A stretch of DNA of 64,000 nucleotides from Chitinophaga rhizophila (GCF_019492185.1 NZ_JAICCF010000002.1:1302001-1366000), one strand, 5' to 3'. Numbered from the stretch's first letter, positions 28,099 through 37,114 are shown. Translations and numbers: made by a program. Notes: generated from the letters alone by a model not told the origin.

Positions 28099-29190
28099 TC
28101 ATTTCTTGTTAAAGTCGTCGGAATGCGCCGGACCCTGAATCTTGGACAGATCAACGTTCGGTTTATTTACCTCACTGATGTTATGAATATCCAGCAGCAA
28201 TTTAGGCTGACGGCCATCCAGTACATCTACCAGGGGATCTTTCGGCTTGTGTACACCAACATAGTGGCCCTGAGAGATAACGCTTTGACGCTCTATCTGA
28301 CGCGGACCTTCAATGATCCAGTCTTTCGCTTCTTTCTTGTCGAAACGGCAGGTATCACAGATCCATTCTTCTACTTCACCATATTTATCCTTGCGGGCGG
28401 TTACGCGGAAGATCTCATCACCACGCATCCAGAGTACGGTTTTACCGCAACATTTAGGATCATGGCATTCGCGGTGTGCATCTACTGGTTTCAGGAACCA
28501 TACACGGTTCTTGAAACGGAAGGTTTTATCAGTCAGCGCGCCTACCGGACATACATCGATAACATTACCGATGAAGTTATTGTCCAGGGATTGCTGAATG
28601 TAAGTACCAATTTCTGCAGCTTCTCCACGACCCAATACACCATGTTCACGCTTTTCAGTTAACTGGTCAGCGGTGAATACACAACGGTAGCACAGAATGC
28701 AACGGGTCATGTGTAATTGTATCTTATCGCCGATATCCACTCTGTCGAAAGTACGGCGTTTAAACTCGTAACGGGTGCTGTCTGCGCCATGTTCGTAGCT
28801 CAGATCCTGCAGGTGACATTCTCCGGCCTGATCACATACCGGACAATCCAGCGGGTGATTGAGCAGGAGAAATTCTACCACGCCTTTACGTGCATCGAGC
28901 ACTTCCGGAGAGGTAATGTTAGCCACTTCCATACCGTCCATTACAGTAGTACGGCAGCTGGCGACCAGTTTAGGCATAGGACGTGGATCTGCGTCTGATC
29001 CTTTGGATACTTTCACCAGGCAGGTACGGCATTTACCACCACTACCCTGCAGTTTGGAGTAGTAGCACATTGCAGGCGGTACGATATCCCCACCTATTTT
29101 ACGGGCAGCATTCAGAATGGTAGTACCCGGCTCCACTTCCACGGAGATATTATCGATCTTAACCTTAAAGAGTTTCTTTTCTTCAGCCAT
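28099..29190 (-). CDS. nuoG: NADH-quinone oxidoreductase subunit G, short form
   Basis: Fe-S subunit of the NADH arm, only 363 aa against about 900 in E. coli. Kept are: the [2Fe-2S] N1b ligands Cys42, 54, 57, 79; the His-liganded N5 motif HPLDCPVCDQAGEC (His112, Cys116, 119, 125); and the N4 cluster Cys164, 167, 170 with Cys214. A remnant of the molybdopterin-type Fe-S start follows (Cys242, 247, 248, 278, 281; WMRGDEIFRVTARK), and then the protein ends with about 80 residues. The large molybdopterin-like domain is absent. There is no frameshift debris, so this is a natural short form, as seen in related Bacteroidota. Confidence 0.93.
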   Translation of the reverse strand: MAEEKKLFKVKIDNISVEVEPGTTILNAARKIGGDIVPPAMCYYSKLQGSGGKCRTCLVKVSKGSDADPRPMPKLVASCRTTVMDGMEVANITSPEVLDARKGVVEFLLLNHPLDCPVCDQAGECHLQDLSYEHGADSTRYEFKRRTFDRVDIGDKIQLHMTRCILCYRCVFTADQLTEKREHGVLGRGEAAEIGTYIQQSLDNNFIGNVIDVCPVGALTDKTFRFKNRVWFLKPVDAHRECHDPKCCGKTVLWMRGDEIFRVTARKDKYGEVEEWICDTCRFDKKEAKDWIIEGPRQIERQSVISQGHYVGVHKPKDPLVDVLDGRQPKLLLDIHNISEVNKPNVDLSKIQGPAHSDDFNKK

Positions 29191-29212
29191 TTTGCATCGC
29201 TTAAATTGATTC

Positions 29213-30577
29213 TTATACAGCAGCAGGAGCAGCTATTTCCAGTGGATCTGCATAGTGAGCCAGTCCGTAGTTACGTTTAGTCGCTTCTTCAGGATGCAGC
29301 ACATGCCATTCAAACTCATCACGGAAGTGACGGATAGCAGCAGCTACCGGCCACGCAGCAGCATCGCCCAATGGGCAGATGGTGTTACCTTCTATTTTAC
29401 GCTGAATGTCCCACAGCAGGTCTATATCACTCATTTTGCCCTTACCGTTCTCGATGTTCAGCAGTACGCGTTTCATCCAACCGGTACCTTCACGGCATGG
29501 GCTGCACTGTCCGCAGCTCTCATGGTGATAGAAACGGGCAAATGTCAGCGTATTTTTAACTATACACTGGTCTTCGTCCAATACGATGAAACCACCTGAA
29601 CCCAGCATAGTACCTGTAGCGAAGCCACCGTCGGAGAGACTTTCATACGTCATCATACGCGGCTCGCCTTTCGCTGTTTTCAGCAACAGGTTGGCTGGCA
29701 GGATAGGTACGGAAGAACCACCCGGGATACATGCTTTCAGGCGTTTACCGTTAGGGATACCACCACAGTATTCATCAGAGTAAATAAACTCTTCTACAGA
29801 GATATTCATCTCAATTTCATACACCCCTGGTTTATTGATATTACCACAGGCAGAAATGAGCTTGGTACCTGTTGATTTGCCGGTACCATATTTCGCGTAT
29901 TCTTCACCACCGATGCGCAGGATAGGCACTACGGTAGCCAGTGTTTCCACATTGTTTACAACAGTCGGACAATCCCACAGACCTTTTACAGCCGGGAATG
30001 GAGGTTTGATACGCGGGTTACCACGCTTACCTTCCAGGGACTCGATCAGGGCAGTTTCTTCACCACAGATATAAGCTCCGGCACCGCGTTGTACATATAT
30101 TTCAAGATCAAAACCGGTACCCTGGATATTTTTACCCAGCCAGCCGTTCTTCTTTGCATCAGCGATTGCTTCTTCCAGGATATCCGGAATCCATGCATAT
30201 TCGCCACGGATATAGATATAGCAGGAATTACATCCAAGGGTATAGCTGGAGATCAGTAGTCCTTCTATCAACAGGTGAGGGATAAACTCCATCAGGTAAC
30301 GATCTTTGAACGTACCTGGTTCAGATTCGTCCGCATTACATACCAGATAACGGGGTACGCCCTCCGGCTTTGCAATGAAGCTCCATTTCATACCGGTAGG
30401 GAAACCGGCGCCACCACGACCTCTCAGTCCACTTTTCTTTACTTCGTCCAGCACCTGTTCAGGGCTCATGCTTTTGAGCGCCTTTTCAGCCGATCCGTAA
30501 CCTCCATTGGCACGGTATACATCGTAGTACCGGATACCTTCTATGTGCGCTTTGTCAAAAAGTAGTTTGCGTCCCAT
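29213..30577 (-). CDS. nuoF: NADH-quinone oxidoreductase subunit F
   Basis: NADH-oxidising subunit that binds NADH, FMN and the N3 [4Fe-4S] cluster. The Gly-rich NADH site is GRGGAGFPTG (53-62), the FMN region is CNADESEPGTFKDR, and GAGAYICGEETALIESLEG follows. The N3 ligands are in ESCGQCSPCREGTGW (about 352-366) and NTICPLG (about 400). The length of 454 aa is normal. nuoE lies 46 bp upstream. Confidence 0.97.
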   Translation of the reverse strand: MGRKLLFDKAHIEGIRYYDVYRANGGYGSAEKALKSMSPEQVLDEVKKSGLRGRGGAGFPTGMKWSFIAKPEGVPRYLVCNADESEPGTFKDRYLMEFIPHLLIEGLLISSYTLGCNSCYIYIRGEYAWIPDILEEAIADAKKNGWLGKNIQGTGFDLEIYVQRGAGAYICGEETALIESLEGKRGNPRIKPPFPAVKGLWDCPTVVNNVETLATVVPILRIGGEEYAKYGTGKSTGTKLISACGNINKPGVYEIEMNISVEEFIYSDEYCGGIPNGKRLKACIPGGSSVPILPANLLLKTAKGEPRMMTYESLSDGGFATGTMLGSGGFIVLDEDQCIVKNTLTFARFYHHESCGQCSPCREGTGWMKRVLLNIENGKGKMSDIDLLWDIQRKIEGNTICPLGDAAAWPVAAAIRHFRDEFEWHVLHPEEATKRNYGLAHYADPLEIAAPAAV

Positions 30578-30623
30578 CTTACTTTTTATAATTGTAGACC
30601 GATATTATCGGTCATTCAAAGTT

Positions 30624-31109
30624 TTAGTTTGCTTTACTCCTGCATTCCTCAATGATTGCATCTACCTTTTCAGGGGTAAGGTGCTCCCGGTAGTGTTTAC
30701 CCAGCTGCATCATCGGAGCATATCCACAGGCGCCCAGGCATTCTACTGTCTTGAGGGTGAACAGTCCATCTTTGGTAGTTTCACCTACGCTGATGTCCAG
30801 TTTCTTTTTAATATAGTCAATGATGTTGTCTGAGCCACGCAGCATGCACGGGCCTGTCTGGCATACTTCAAATACGTACTTGCCTACAGGCTTCAGGTTA
30901 AACATCGAGTAAAAGGTAGCCACCTCGTACACTTCGATCGGCTTGATCTGCAGTAGGGAAGCCACGTAATCCATGGTCTCCGAACTAAGCCATCCGCCAA
31001 ATTCTTCCTGTGCCAGATGCAGCACCGGAATCAGGGCACTTTTTTGTTTCCCTGCCGGATAACGGGCGATGATCTCTTTTACTTTATTCAGCTTCTCTTC
31101 AGAAAACAT
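30624..31109 (-). CDS. nuoE: NADH-quinone oxidoreductase subunit E
   Basis: Thioredoxin-fold subunit carrying [2Fe-2S] cluster N1a. The ligands are Cys83 and Cys88 (CQTGPC) and Cys124 and Cys128 (CLGAC). The N-terminal helical part with VLHLAQEEFGGWL is typical. Length 161 aa. Confidence 0.96.
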   Translation of the reverse strand: MFSEEKLNKVKEIIARYPAGKQKSALIPVLHLAQEEFGGWLSSETMDYVASLLQIKPIEVYEVATFYSMFNLKPVGKYVFEVCQTGPCMLRGSDNIIDYIKKKLDISVGETTKDGLFTLKTVECLGACGYAPMMQLGKHYREHLTPEKVDAIIEECRSKAN

Positions 31110-31133
31110 AACTATGAAAGAAAAAATTAAAAA

Positions 31134-32348
31134 TTAAGCATCCAGTTCACCTGCGATCAGATTCAAACTACTCATACAGATTACGGCATCACTCAGCATA
31201 GCGTCTTTGATCAGTTCCCCGTAAGCCTGATAGTATATGAAACATGGGCGGCGGAAGTGCAGTCTGTAAGGACTACGGCCACCATCGCTGATCAGATAGA
31301 ATCCCAGTTCACCGTTTGCGCCTTCTATCGGATTATATAGTTCGCCCGGCAGGATATCAGATTCGCCCATTATGATCTTGAAGTGGTAAATAAGCGCTTC
31401 CATTTTGGTGTATACAGCGCTCTTTTCAGGCAGGTAGTATGCAGGTACGTCTGCATGGAATACATCTGAAGGCAGGTCCTTCAGTTTGTCCATAGCCTGG
31501 CGGATAATACTCAGGCTCTCCCACATTTCAGCGTTACGAACCAGGAAACGGTCATAACAATCGCCGGTGGTACCCACAGGTATATTAAATTCAAAGTCTT
31601 CGTAAGAGCAATAAGGTTGCGCCACGCGTACATCATAATCTACACCGGCAGCACGCAGGTTAGGGCCTGTAAAACCATAATTCATGGCTCTTTCAGCAGT
31701 GATAGGTCCTACACCCTGTGTTCTTTCCATGAAGATACGGTTACGGTTCATCAGGGTCTCGAACTCTGTCAGGGCTACCGGATATTCTTTCAGGAAACGT
31801 TCAATTTTCTCAAAAGCTGCCGGAGTGAAATTCCTTTCAAAACCACCAACACGGCCAATGTTGGTAGTAAGGCGTGAACCGCACACTTCTTCATAGATCT
31901 CATATACCAGTTCACGGTATTTCATGAGGTAGAGGAAGCCGGTAAAGGCACCGCTATCCACACCTACCACACCGTTACAGATGAGGTGGTCAGTAATACG
32001 GGCCAGTTCCATGATGATGATACGCAGGTAATCCACACGCTTAGGCGTTTTAATGCCCAGCAGTCTTTCTACCGTCATATGCCATCCCATGTTATTGATA
32101 GGCGCTGAACAATAGTTCAGACGGTCTGTCAGCGGAGTGATCTGGTAGTAGGGACGACGTTCTGCGATCTTCTCGAATGCACGATGTATATATCCTACGG
32201 TTGATTCGGAACTCACAATACGCTCACCATCTATTTCCAGGATATTCTGGAATACCCCGTGTGTAGCAGGGTGGGTAGGTCCCAGGTTAAGGGTTTGTGT
32301 CTGCCGTTCTATTGAGCCTTCCGGCAGTGTGATATGTTGCTCTGACAT
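31134..32348 (-). CDS. nuoD: NADH-quinone oxidoreductase subunit D
   Basis: The 49-kDa-type subunit that forms the quinone site. The N-terminal signature is NLGPTHPATHGV, with the quinone-contacting His, followed by GYIHRAFEKIAE and RVGGFERNF. The [NiFe]-hydrogenase-like fold is complete. The ATG at 32348 (MSEQHITLP) is preferred over a TTG two codons upstream, giving 404 aa. NuoC and NuoD are separate genes here, unlike the fused E. coli NuoCD. Confidence 0.96.
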   Translation of the reverse strand: MSEQHITLPEGSIERQTQTLNLGPTHPATHGVFQNILEIDGERIVSSESTVGYIHRAFEKIAERRPYYQITPLTDRLNYCSAPINNMGWHMTVERLLGIKTPKRVDYLRIIIMELARITDHLICNGVVGVDSGAFTGFLYLMKYRELVYEIYEEVCGSRLTTNIGRVGGFERNFTPAAFEKIERFLKEYPVALTEFETLMNRNRIFMERTQGVGPITAERAMNYGFTGPNLRAAGVDYDVRVAQPYCSYEDFEFNIPVGTTGDCYDRFLVRNAEMWESLSIIRQAMDKLKDLPSDVFHADVPAYYLPEKSAVYTKMEALIYHFKIIMGESDILPGELYNPIEGANGELGFYLISDGGRSPYRLHFRRPCFIYYQAYGELIKDAMLSDAVICMSSLNLIAGELDA

Positions 32349-32367
32349 GTTCAAACGAATAAATTAT

Positions 32368-32889
32368 TTAAATGCCAATTTGCCCGCCGCGACCAAACAT
32401 TTCATCGTCCTTGTCTGTACGGGTCTGATCTTCCAGCGGAAATTCCTTACGCATGGGGAAATAAGTCATTTCATCCACGTTCAGGATACGTTTCAGATTA
32501 GGATGCCCAACAAAGTTCACCCCAAAGAAGTCGTATGTTTCCCTTTCCATCCAGTTGGCTGATTCATACAGCCGGGTGGCTGTGAATACGCGGGTATCTT
32601 CAATACTGGTATACACTTTAAAACGCAGCCTTACCCGCTCTTTAAAATTATACAGGTGATATACTACCGCAAGTTCCTCTCCTGCCCTATTCGGATAATG
32701 CACTGCAGTGAGGTCCGTTAAAAAACGAAATTGCAGCTCCTCTTCGTCGTAAAGGAACTGCATTACTTTCAGGTTCAGGTCTTTGGGTGCCGTGAATGAC
32801 ATCATCCCAAAGGATTCTTCCACCTGGCTAATTGATTCACCAAACTTTTCTGTTAACCTTTGCTTTATATAGTCGTTTGTCAAAGACAT
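32368..32889 (-). CDS. nuoC: NADH-quinone oxidoreductase subunit C
   Basis: 30-kDa-type peripheral subunit, 173 aa. The family signature is present as WMERETYDFFGVNFVGHPNLKRIL (about 122-145; ERE-x-D-x2-G). The C-terminal FPLEDQTR segment is also characteristic. It is separated from nuoB by a 72-bp spacer with a 14-bp duplicated repeat. Confidence 0.95.
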   Translation of the reverse strand: MSLTNDYIKQRLTEKFGESISQVEESFGMMSFTAPKDLNLKVMQFLYDEEELQFRFLTDLTAVHYPNRAGEELAVVYHLYNFKERVRLRFKVYTSIEDTRVFTATRLYESANWMERETYDFFGVNFVGHPNLKRILNVDEMTYFPMRKEFPLEDQTRTDKDDEMFGRGGQIGI

Positions 32890-32891
32890 TA

Positions 32892-32919
32892 CGATTTCAG
32901 ATTTTCGATTTCAGATTTG
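32892..32919. repeat. 14-bp tandem duplication in the nuoB-nuoC spacer
   Basis: CGATTTCAGATTTT followed directly by CGATTTCAGATTTG (13 of 14 identical). The related word TCAGATTTGAC recurs at 33553-33563 in the nuoA-nuoB spacer. Confidence 0.85.
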
Positions 32920-32961
32920 ACTTTTCGTGGATATGACCTTCCTATTGTATAGATCCCTTGC

Positions 32962-33525
32962 TTACTGGATACCGTAAGAATTTAGCAACTCCTTATACTT
33001 GTCACTATGACGGCGGCGCAGGCTTTCCTGACCTACCAGATCCTGTACACGCATGAAACCATCAATGATAGCTTCCGGGCGAGGAGGACATCCTGGTACA
33101 TACACATCTACCGGAATTACCTGGTCAATACCCTGTAATACGGAGTATGTATCAAATACACCACCACTGCTTGCACAAGCGCCTACAGCCACCACCCAAC
33201 GGGGCTCAGCCATCTGCAGGTATACCTGACGTAATACGGGACCCATTTTCTTGGAAATGGTACCCATCACCATTAATAAATCACATTGACGTGGCGTAAA
33301 GGCCATTCTTTCAGACCCAAAACGTGCCATATCGTAGGTAGAAGCCATGGTTGCCATAAATTCGATACCACAGCAGGAGGTAGCAAATGGCAGGGGCCAG
33401 ATGGAATTCTTACGTGCCAGGCCGATCACCTGGTCGAAAGTAGTAGCAAAAAAACCCTCACCGGAGTACCCTTCAGGTACTGCTACAGTCTTCACTTTTT
33501 CATTATACTGAACCGGACGTGCCAT
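32962..33525 (-). CDS. nuoB: NADH-quinone oxidoreductase subunit B
   Basis: Carries the terminal [4Fe-4S] cluster N2, next to quinone. The ligands are the adjacent Cys51 and Cys52 (TSCCGIEFM), Cys117 (GACASSGG) and Cys146 (VPGCPPRPE). Length 187 aa. The spacer to nuoA is 99 bp and contains a 7-bp hairpin. Confidence 0.97.
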   Translation of the reverse strand: MARPVQYNEKVKTVAVPEGYSGEGFFATTFDQVIGLARKNSIWPLPFATSCCGIEFMATMASTYDMARFGSERMAFTPRQCDLLMVMGTISKKMGPVLRQVYLQMAEPRWVVAVGACASSGGVFDTYSVLQGIDQVIPVDVYVPGCPPRPEAIIDGFMRVQDLVGQESLRRRHSDKYKELLNSYGIQ

Positions 33526-33575
33526 ACCATGTCAGATTTAAAGTTTCCAAAATCAGATTTGACCTAAACGCACAC

Positions 33576-33600
33576 AGGATTGCCAGCCATCGGCAATCTT
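33576..33600 (-). other. Small hairpin in the nuoA-nuoB spacer
   Basis: GATTGCC (33578-33584) and GGCAATC (33592-33598) form a 7-bp stem with a 7-nt loop. No T-run follows on the minus strand, so it is more likely an mRNA processing or stability element than a terminator. Confidence 0.5.
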
Positions 33601-33624
33601 CTCTGCAAATAATTTATATAAAAA

Positions 33625-34017
33625 TCAGTCTTCCCATTTCAGCGCACCTTTCTTCAGGATATAGATGAAACCACATAGGAAGAATGATACAAAAAGAAGC
33701 ATAGCTAAGAAGCCTTCCCACTGAAGTTCTCTGAAATTCACCGCATAAGGATAAAAGAAGATTACTTCTACGTCGAAAAGCACAAATAAAATGGCGGTAA
33801 GAAAATACTTAATGGCTACTGGCTGTCTAGCATTACCTTTTTGCTCGATACCACTTTCAAAGGTAGCAAGTTTGTCGCTCGTTTTGCGCTTTGGACCTAA
33901 AAAGTGCGTAGCCACCATTGTTACGCCCACAAAGCCTAGCGCCGCCACCAGCTGCATAACGATTGGAAAGTAGCTGAAAGGAGTAGTTGCTGACAATAAT
34001 ACTGTGTCTGTAAACAT
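33625..34017 (-). CDS. nuoA: NADH-quinone oxidoreductase subunit A
   Basis: Three-helix membrane subunit, 130 aa. The first loop contains KLATFESGIEQKGNARQPVAIKYFL, in which the acidic loop motif contacts the quinone site; many homologues have a conserved Cys here, which is absent. Helices 2 and 3 (LFDVEVIFFYPYAV, LFVSFFLCGFIYI) carry the conserved Asp/Glu. It is the first gene of the 14-gene operon, directly downstream of the promoter at 34052-34082. Confidence 0.96.
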   Translation of the reverse strand: MFTDTVLLSATTPFSYFPIVMQLVAALGFVGVTMVATHFLGPKRKTSDKLATFESGIEQKGNARQPVAIKYFLTAILFVLFDVEVIFFYPYAVNFRELQWEGFLAMLLFVSFFLCGFIYILKKGALKWED

Positions 34018-34051
34018 AAGCTTCCCTGTATATAATAGTTCTCCGAATGAG

Positions 34052-34082
34052 CAAAAATAGGCTAACTAATGCAAAAATCAAA
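34052..34082 (-). promoter_or_regulatory. Promoter of the nuoA-N operon
   Basis: On the minus strand TTTG (34079-34082), exactly 19 bp, then TATTTTTG (34052-34059), a full match to the Bacteroidota consensus. The predicted leader is about 30 nt. Confidence 0.85.
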
Positions 34083-34127
34083 TCTTATGAAGGATTAAAA
34101 TATTATCTTTTTTCGCCAACCGGCAAT

Positions 34128-34161
34128 AAAAAAGCCTCCTGTCGGTGACAGGAGGCTTTTT
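34128..34161 (-). terminator. Terminator of the PstS-like/TPR operon (bidirectional form)
   Basis: A perfect 11-bp stem AGCCTCCTGTC (34133-34143) with GACAGGAGGCT (34147-34157) and a 3-nt loop, with a T-run on both strands. It follows the TPR gene stop by about 20 bp. Confidence 0.9.
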
Positions 34162-34180
34162 CGTATGAGTTCGGAGTAAA

Positions 34181-35899
34181 TTATTTCTTGTTACCCTGAG
34201 CTGGCTTAGCAGCAGCTGCCGCTTTCCTGTTTTCCAGGTTTTCCTGGATAGCCTTAACAGTTGCGTTATTAGGATCGATAGACAGTACTTTGTCCATCCA
34301 GATCTTCATATTAGCCTGATCTTCTTTGTTATAGTAGTAGATCATCATATACTGATAGGGGAACATCAGCTGTGATGGCTTGTTCATCTTCTCGTCTCCT
34401 TTGATCTCAAAGAATTTCTCGAAATATGGAACTGCCACACCCAGCTTTGCATCCGGATCTTTTGCCATATTAGCACGGCCTCTCCAGTAAATACCTAAAG
34501 CCTCGTTGTTAGGATATTTAGCGGCAAACGCACCCCAGGTAGAATCTGCTGCATCATACTGCTGTGCATAGATTTCCATGGTACCTTTGAAGAACATATC
34601 CTGCACTTTACCAGTATTCTGCTCATCTGTAAACTCATTTACCAGTTTACCATACCATTCAGCTGAACGTTTGAAATCGTGCATCTGTTTGAAGTTCTCT
34701 GCTACGCTTCTGTATTTCTCAGCATCTTTTGCTGTGTCAGCCAGTGCGTATTTCTCCAGGTATAGACCTGCCAGAGAGTCATTCAGCGCAGTCTGGGAAG
34801 AATCTGTAGTACGTTGCTGATAGATAGCGCTCAGCAGTTTATAGTCGTTAGCCTGCAGTTTGTCATCGCCAACGGTTTTTACGTACTCTTCAATTACTTG
34901 TTTACCAGTAGCGGTATCGCCTTTCTGCAGGTAAGCATCAGTCAGCAGGCGAACAAATTTACCTTTGTTCAGCTCAGTCGTCTGAGGCAGTACAGATTTA
35001 GCTTTATTGATAGCTGCATCATAATCTTTTCTATAGAAAGAGATTGCTGCCAGGTTATACTCGTTTTCCAGTTTACCAGCGCCTTCACCTACTGCTGCCA
35101 TATATTTCTCCAGGTATTTCGCTGCGTTGTCCAGAGACAGCTGCGCTTTGGTTGGAGTGATATAGAACTGATACAGTTCATAATAAGCAGGAGCATAGTT
35201 AGGATCCATATTGGTAGCCTTGGTCCAGTCATTTACTGCGTCCTGTAACAGTTTCGCGTTATAGTTAACGAGACCTTGTTTCAGCACAGCTTCTGCGTTG
35301 TTTGGATCCAGTTCCAGTGCTTTATCGTAGGAAGTGATGGCTTTACCACCATTTTCACCACCCAGGTAGCGGTAAGCGTCACCCAGTTCGATATAATCAG
35401 CAGCAATTGGATTGTACATCTGTTTTTTCTTACGGCCTTCATTGTTCAGTAACTTTTCCATTACTGTCAGAGAATACCCGCGGTCGCCGCCTTTAATTTC
35501 GCTGTTTGCATCAGCGATAGCGCGTGCTACGTCGCCATCACGGCCTTCTGTAGCTGTACTGGCAGCTTCAAATTTCTGTTTTGCAGCAGCTGCATCACCT
35601 TTCATCAGATCCAAACGACCCATACCTGCCTGCAGGAGTGCAGAGGTTGGTACTGCCTGCAGTCCTTTTGTAAAGGTAGCAGCGGCACCGGCTTCGTCAT
35701 GCATTCCTAACTGTGCAATACCAAGATAATAATATGCTTTGTCTTCTGTAGGTTTAGCTGCAATAACCTTCTCCAGATTCTGTTTGGCAGTTTCGTACTT
35801 ACCATAGTACAGATCTTTCAATCCATCTTCCACAGATTGAGCCATAGCGCCGTTCGCGACGCACAGCATTGCAACAATTAAACTTTTCCGTCTGTTCAT
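34181..35899 (-). CDS. Exported tetratricopeptide-repeat protein
   Basis: 572-aa periplasmic or outer-membrane-associated TPR protein. The ATG at 35899 is chosen because it begins a signal peptide (MNRRKSLIVAMLCVANGAMAQ); the longer frame adds a stretch without signal character that overlaps the upstream spacer. TPR units are visible near the N-terminus (AYYYLGIAQLGMHDEAGAAATF), in the middle (ALELDPNNAEAVLKQGLVNYNAKL) and at the C-terminus (VLSIDPNNATVKAIQENLENR). An Ala/Lys-rich tail ends the protein. The gene follows a PstS-like lipoprotein, a pairing seen in Bacteroidota downstream of TonB/ExbBD genes; those are not in this window. Function unknown. Confidence 0.82.
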   Translation of the reverse strand: MNRRKSLIVAMLCVANGAMAQSVEDGLKDLYYGKYETAKQNLEKVIAAKPTEDKAYYYLGIAQLGMHDEAGAAATFTKGLQAVPTSALLQAGMGRLDLMKGDAAAAKQKFEAASTATEGRDGDVARAIADANSEIKGGDRGYSLTVMEKLLNNEGRKKKQMYNPIAADYIELGDAYRYLGGENGGKAITSYDKALELDPNNAEAVLKQGLVNYNAKLLQDAVNDWTKATNMDPNYAPAYYELYQFYITPTKAQLSLDNAAKYLEKYMAAVGEGAGKLENEYNLAAISFYRKDYDAAINKAKSVLPQTTELNKGKFVRLLTDAYLQKGDTATGKQVIEEYVKTVGDDKLQANDYKLLSAIYQQRTTDSSQTALNDSLAGLYLEKYALADTAKDAEKYRSVAENFKQMHDFKRSAEWYGKLVNEFTDEQNTGKVQDMFFKGTMEIYAQQYDAADSTWGAFAAKYPNNEALGIYWRGRANMAKDPDAKLGVAVPYFEKFFEIKGDEKMNKPSQLMFPYQYMMIYYYNKEDQANMKIWMDKVLSIDPNNATVKAIQENLENRKAAAAAKPAQGNKK

Positions 35900-35936
35900 G
35901 AGCAATCCGGTTTTAAATTTTAGTTGTGTTAGTTTT

Positions 35937-36860
35937 TTACCTAATGTTCGCTTCCCTGAATACCACATTCAACCTTGCAGGGAACAGTCTGAATTTTGAA
36001 ATAATCATCTGTCCTTCATAACTCCCCAGGAAAGTGGCGAACCCTGATCCCAGTCCTCCGTATGGTTCCTTCAGACAAAAGAATAAACCACGTTTGAGCG
36101 GATAGGAACCAAGAGCGATGTATGCCTGATATGGTTTTACAAATTCTGAACCATAATCTGCCCGCACCTTAACCACTGCCACTTTATTCGTAAATTCTAT
36201 AGAGGCAGAATCATTTGGATCAGAGATCCAGCTTACCCCTATTACACCAATCGCATCTTTCATTTTAGCCACATAATCAACCACTTCAGGATTAGTTTTA
36301 GCAGCCATTACATTAGCTGGTAATGGTTTTCCTTTATTGATTGAGTCGCGGACATATCTTACTGTACTTGAACTCTGGTTATCGAATACAATCTGACGTT
36401 TCTTTGTGGAATCGGACCCGTCCATAATTTTCCGCACCTGATCCATAGTGAGGATCGTATCCGGATTATTACGGTTAGCAATCAGCGCCACTCCATCCCA
36501 TGCCAACAAAAGACTCTGCGGCGTTATCTTCTTCTCCTTGATATATGCTTTTTCTTCCTCGTTGAAATCTCTTGTAACAAAAATCAGTCGTGAGCTGTCT
36601 GACAACAGATCCTTGAAGCACTCTGCTTCAGGTTTATACTCGGCTATGATATGCGCTTTCTTGTACAAAGATTCAAATACCTTGATCTCTGCTTCCATCA
36701 ACGGGCGATAGGTTTCATCCACGCTGATTCTGATTGTACCTGAAGTTGGCGTATCCCGCTCTTCGCCGGACTTGTTGGCCTGTCCGCAAGATGCCAGTAA
36801 AGCTGCTGCTGCTAACAGGATAGTTGCTATCCCGCTATGCCTGATTAATCTGGTAAACAT
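35937..36860 (-). CDS. PstS-like substrate-binding lipoprotein
   Basis: 307 aa, resembling periplasmic phosphate-binding proteins of the PstS family. The signal sequence ends in a lipobox (LASC, Cys25). The fold markers are ISVDETYRPLMEAEIKVFE at the start of the first lobe, FVTRDFNEEE, and QSSSTVRYVRDS near the hinge, which would hold the anion-binding Ser/Thr/Arg. No PstC/A/B genes are near. In Bacteroidota such orphan proteins are often encoded next to TPR and TonB genes, and phosphate binding is not certain. The gap to the TPR gene is 37 bp. Confidence 0.8.
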   Translation of the reverse strand: MFTRLIRHSGIATILLAAAALLASCGQANKSGEERDTPTSGTIRISVDETYRPLMEAEIKVFESLYKKAHIIAEYKPEAECFKDLLSDSSRLIFVTRDFNEEEKAYIKEKKITPQSLLLAWDGVALIANRNNPDTILTMDQVRKIMDGSDSTKKRQIVFDNQSSSTVRYVRDSINKGKPLPANVMAAKTNPEVVDYVAKMKDAIGVIGVSWISDPNDSASIEFTNKVAVVKVRADYGSEFVKPYQAYIALGSYPLKRGLFFCLKEPYGGLGSGFATFLGSYEGQMIISKFRLFPARLNVVFREANIR

Positions 36861-36874
36861 ATCTTCCTCTCTTA

Positions 36875-37114
36875 TTAGTCCTTTTGATGAAATAGATACC
36901 TTACTCCTCTATATACACGGAAAAGGCCGTACGCAATTAGTACACCGCCTAAAATATTTAGAACAGTTTGAGAAATTTGAAATTCACCCAGGTTATATTT
37001 CTGCGCAAATATTGCATACAGTCCAAAGAGCACAAAAAATAAACCTCTTATTAATTCCCCGAGCGAACGATAATTCATCCCTGTCCGCGTGTTTCCAGAT
37101 CTTTCCTTTTGCAT
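36875..37114 (-). CDS. Small two-helix membrane protein of unknown function
   Basis: About 79 aa from the ATG at 37114. Alternative starts are ATG 37120 and ATG 37078 (MNYRSLGEL). Two hydrophobic helices are visible: LIRGLFFVLFGLYAIFA and VLNILGGVLIAYGLFRVYRGV, followed by a short basic tail. It is 14 bp upstream of the PstS-like gene, so the three genes probably form one operon. I do not recognise the family. Confidence 0.6.
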   Translation of the reverse strand: MQKERSGNTRTGMNYRSLGELIRGLFFVLFGLYAIFAQKYNLGEFQISQTVLNILGGVLIAYGLFRVYRGVRYLFHQKD

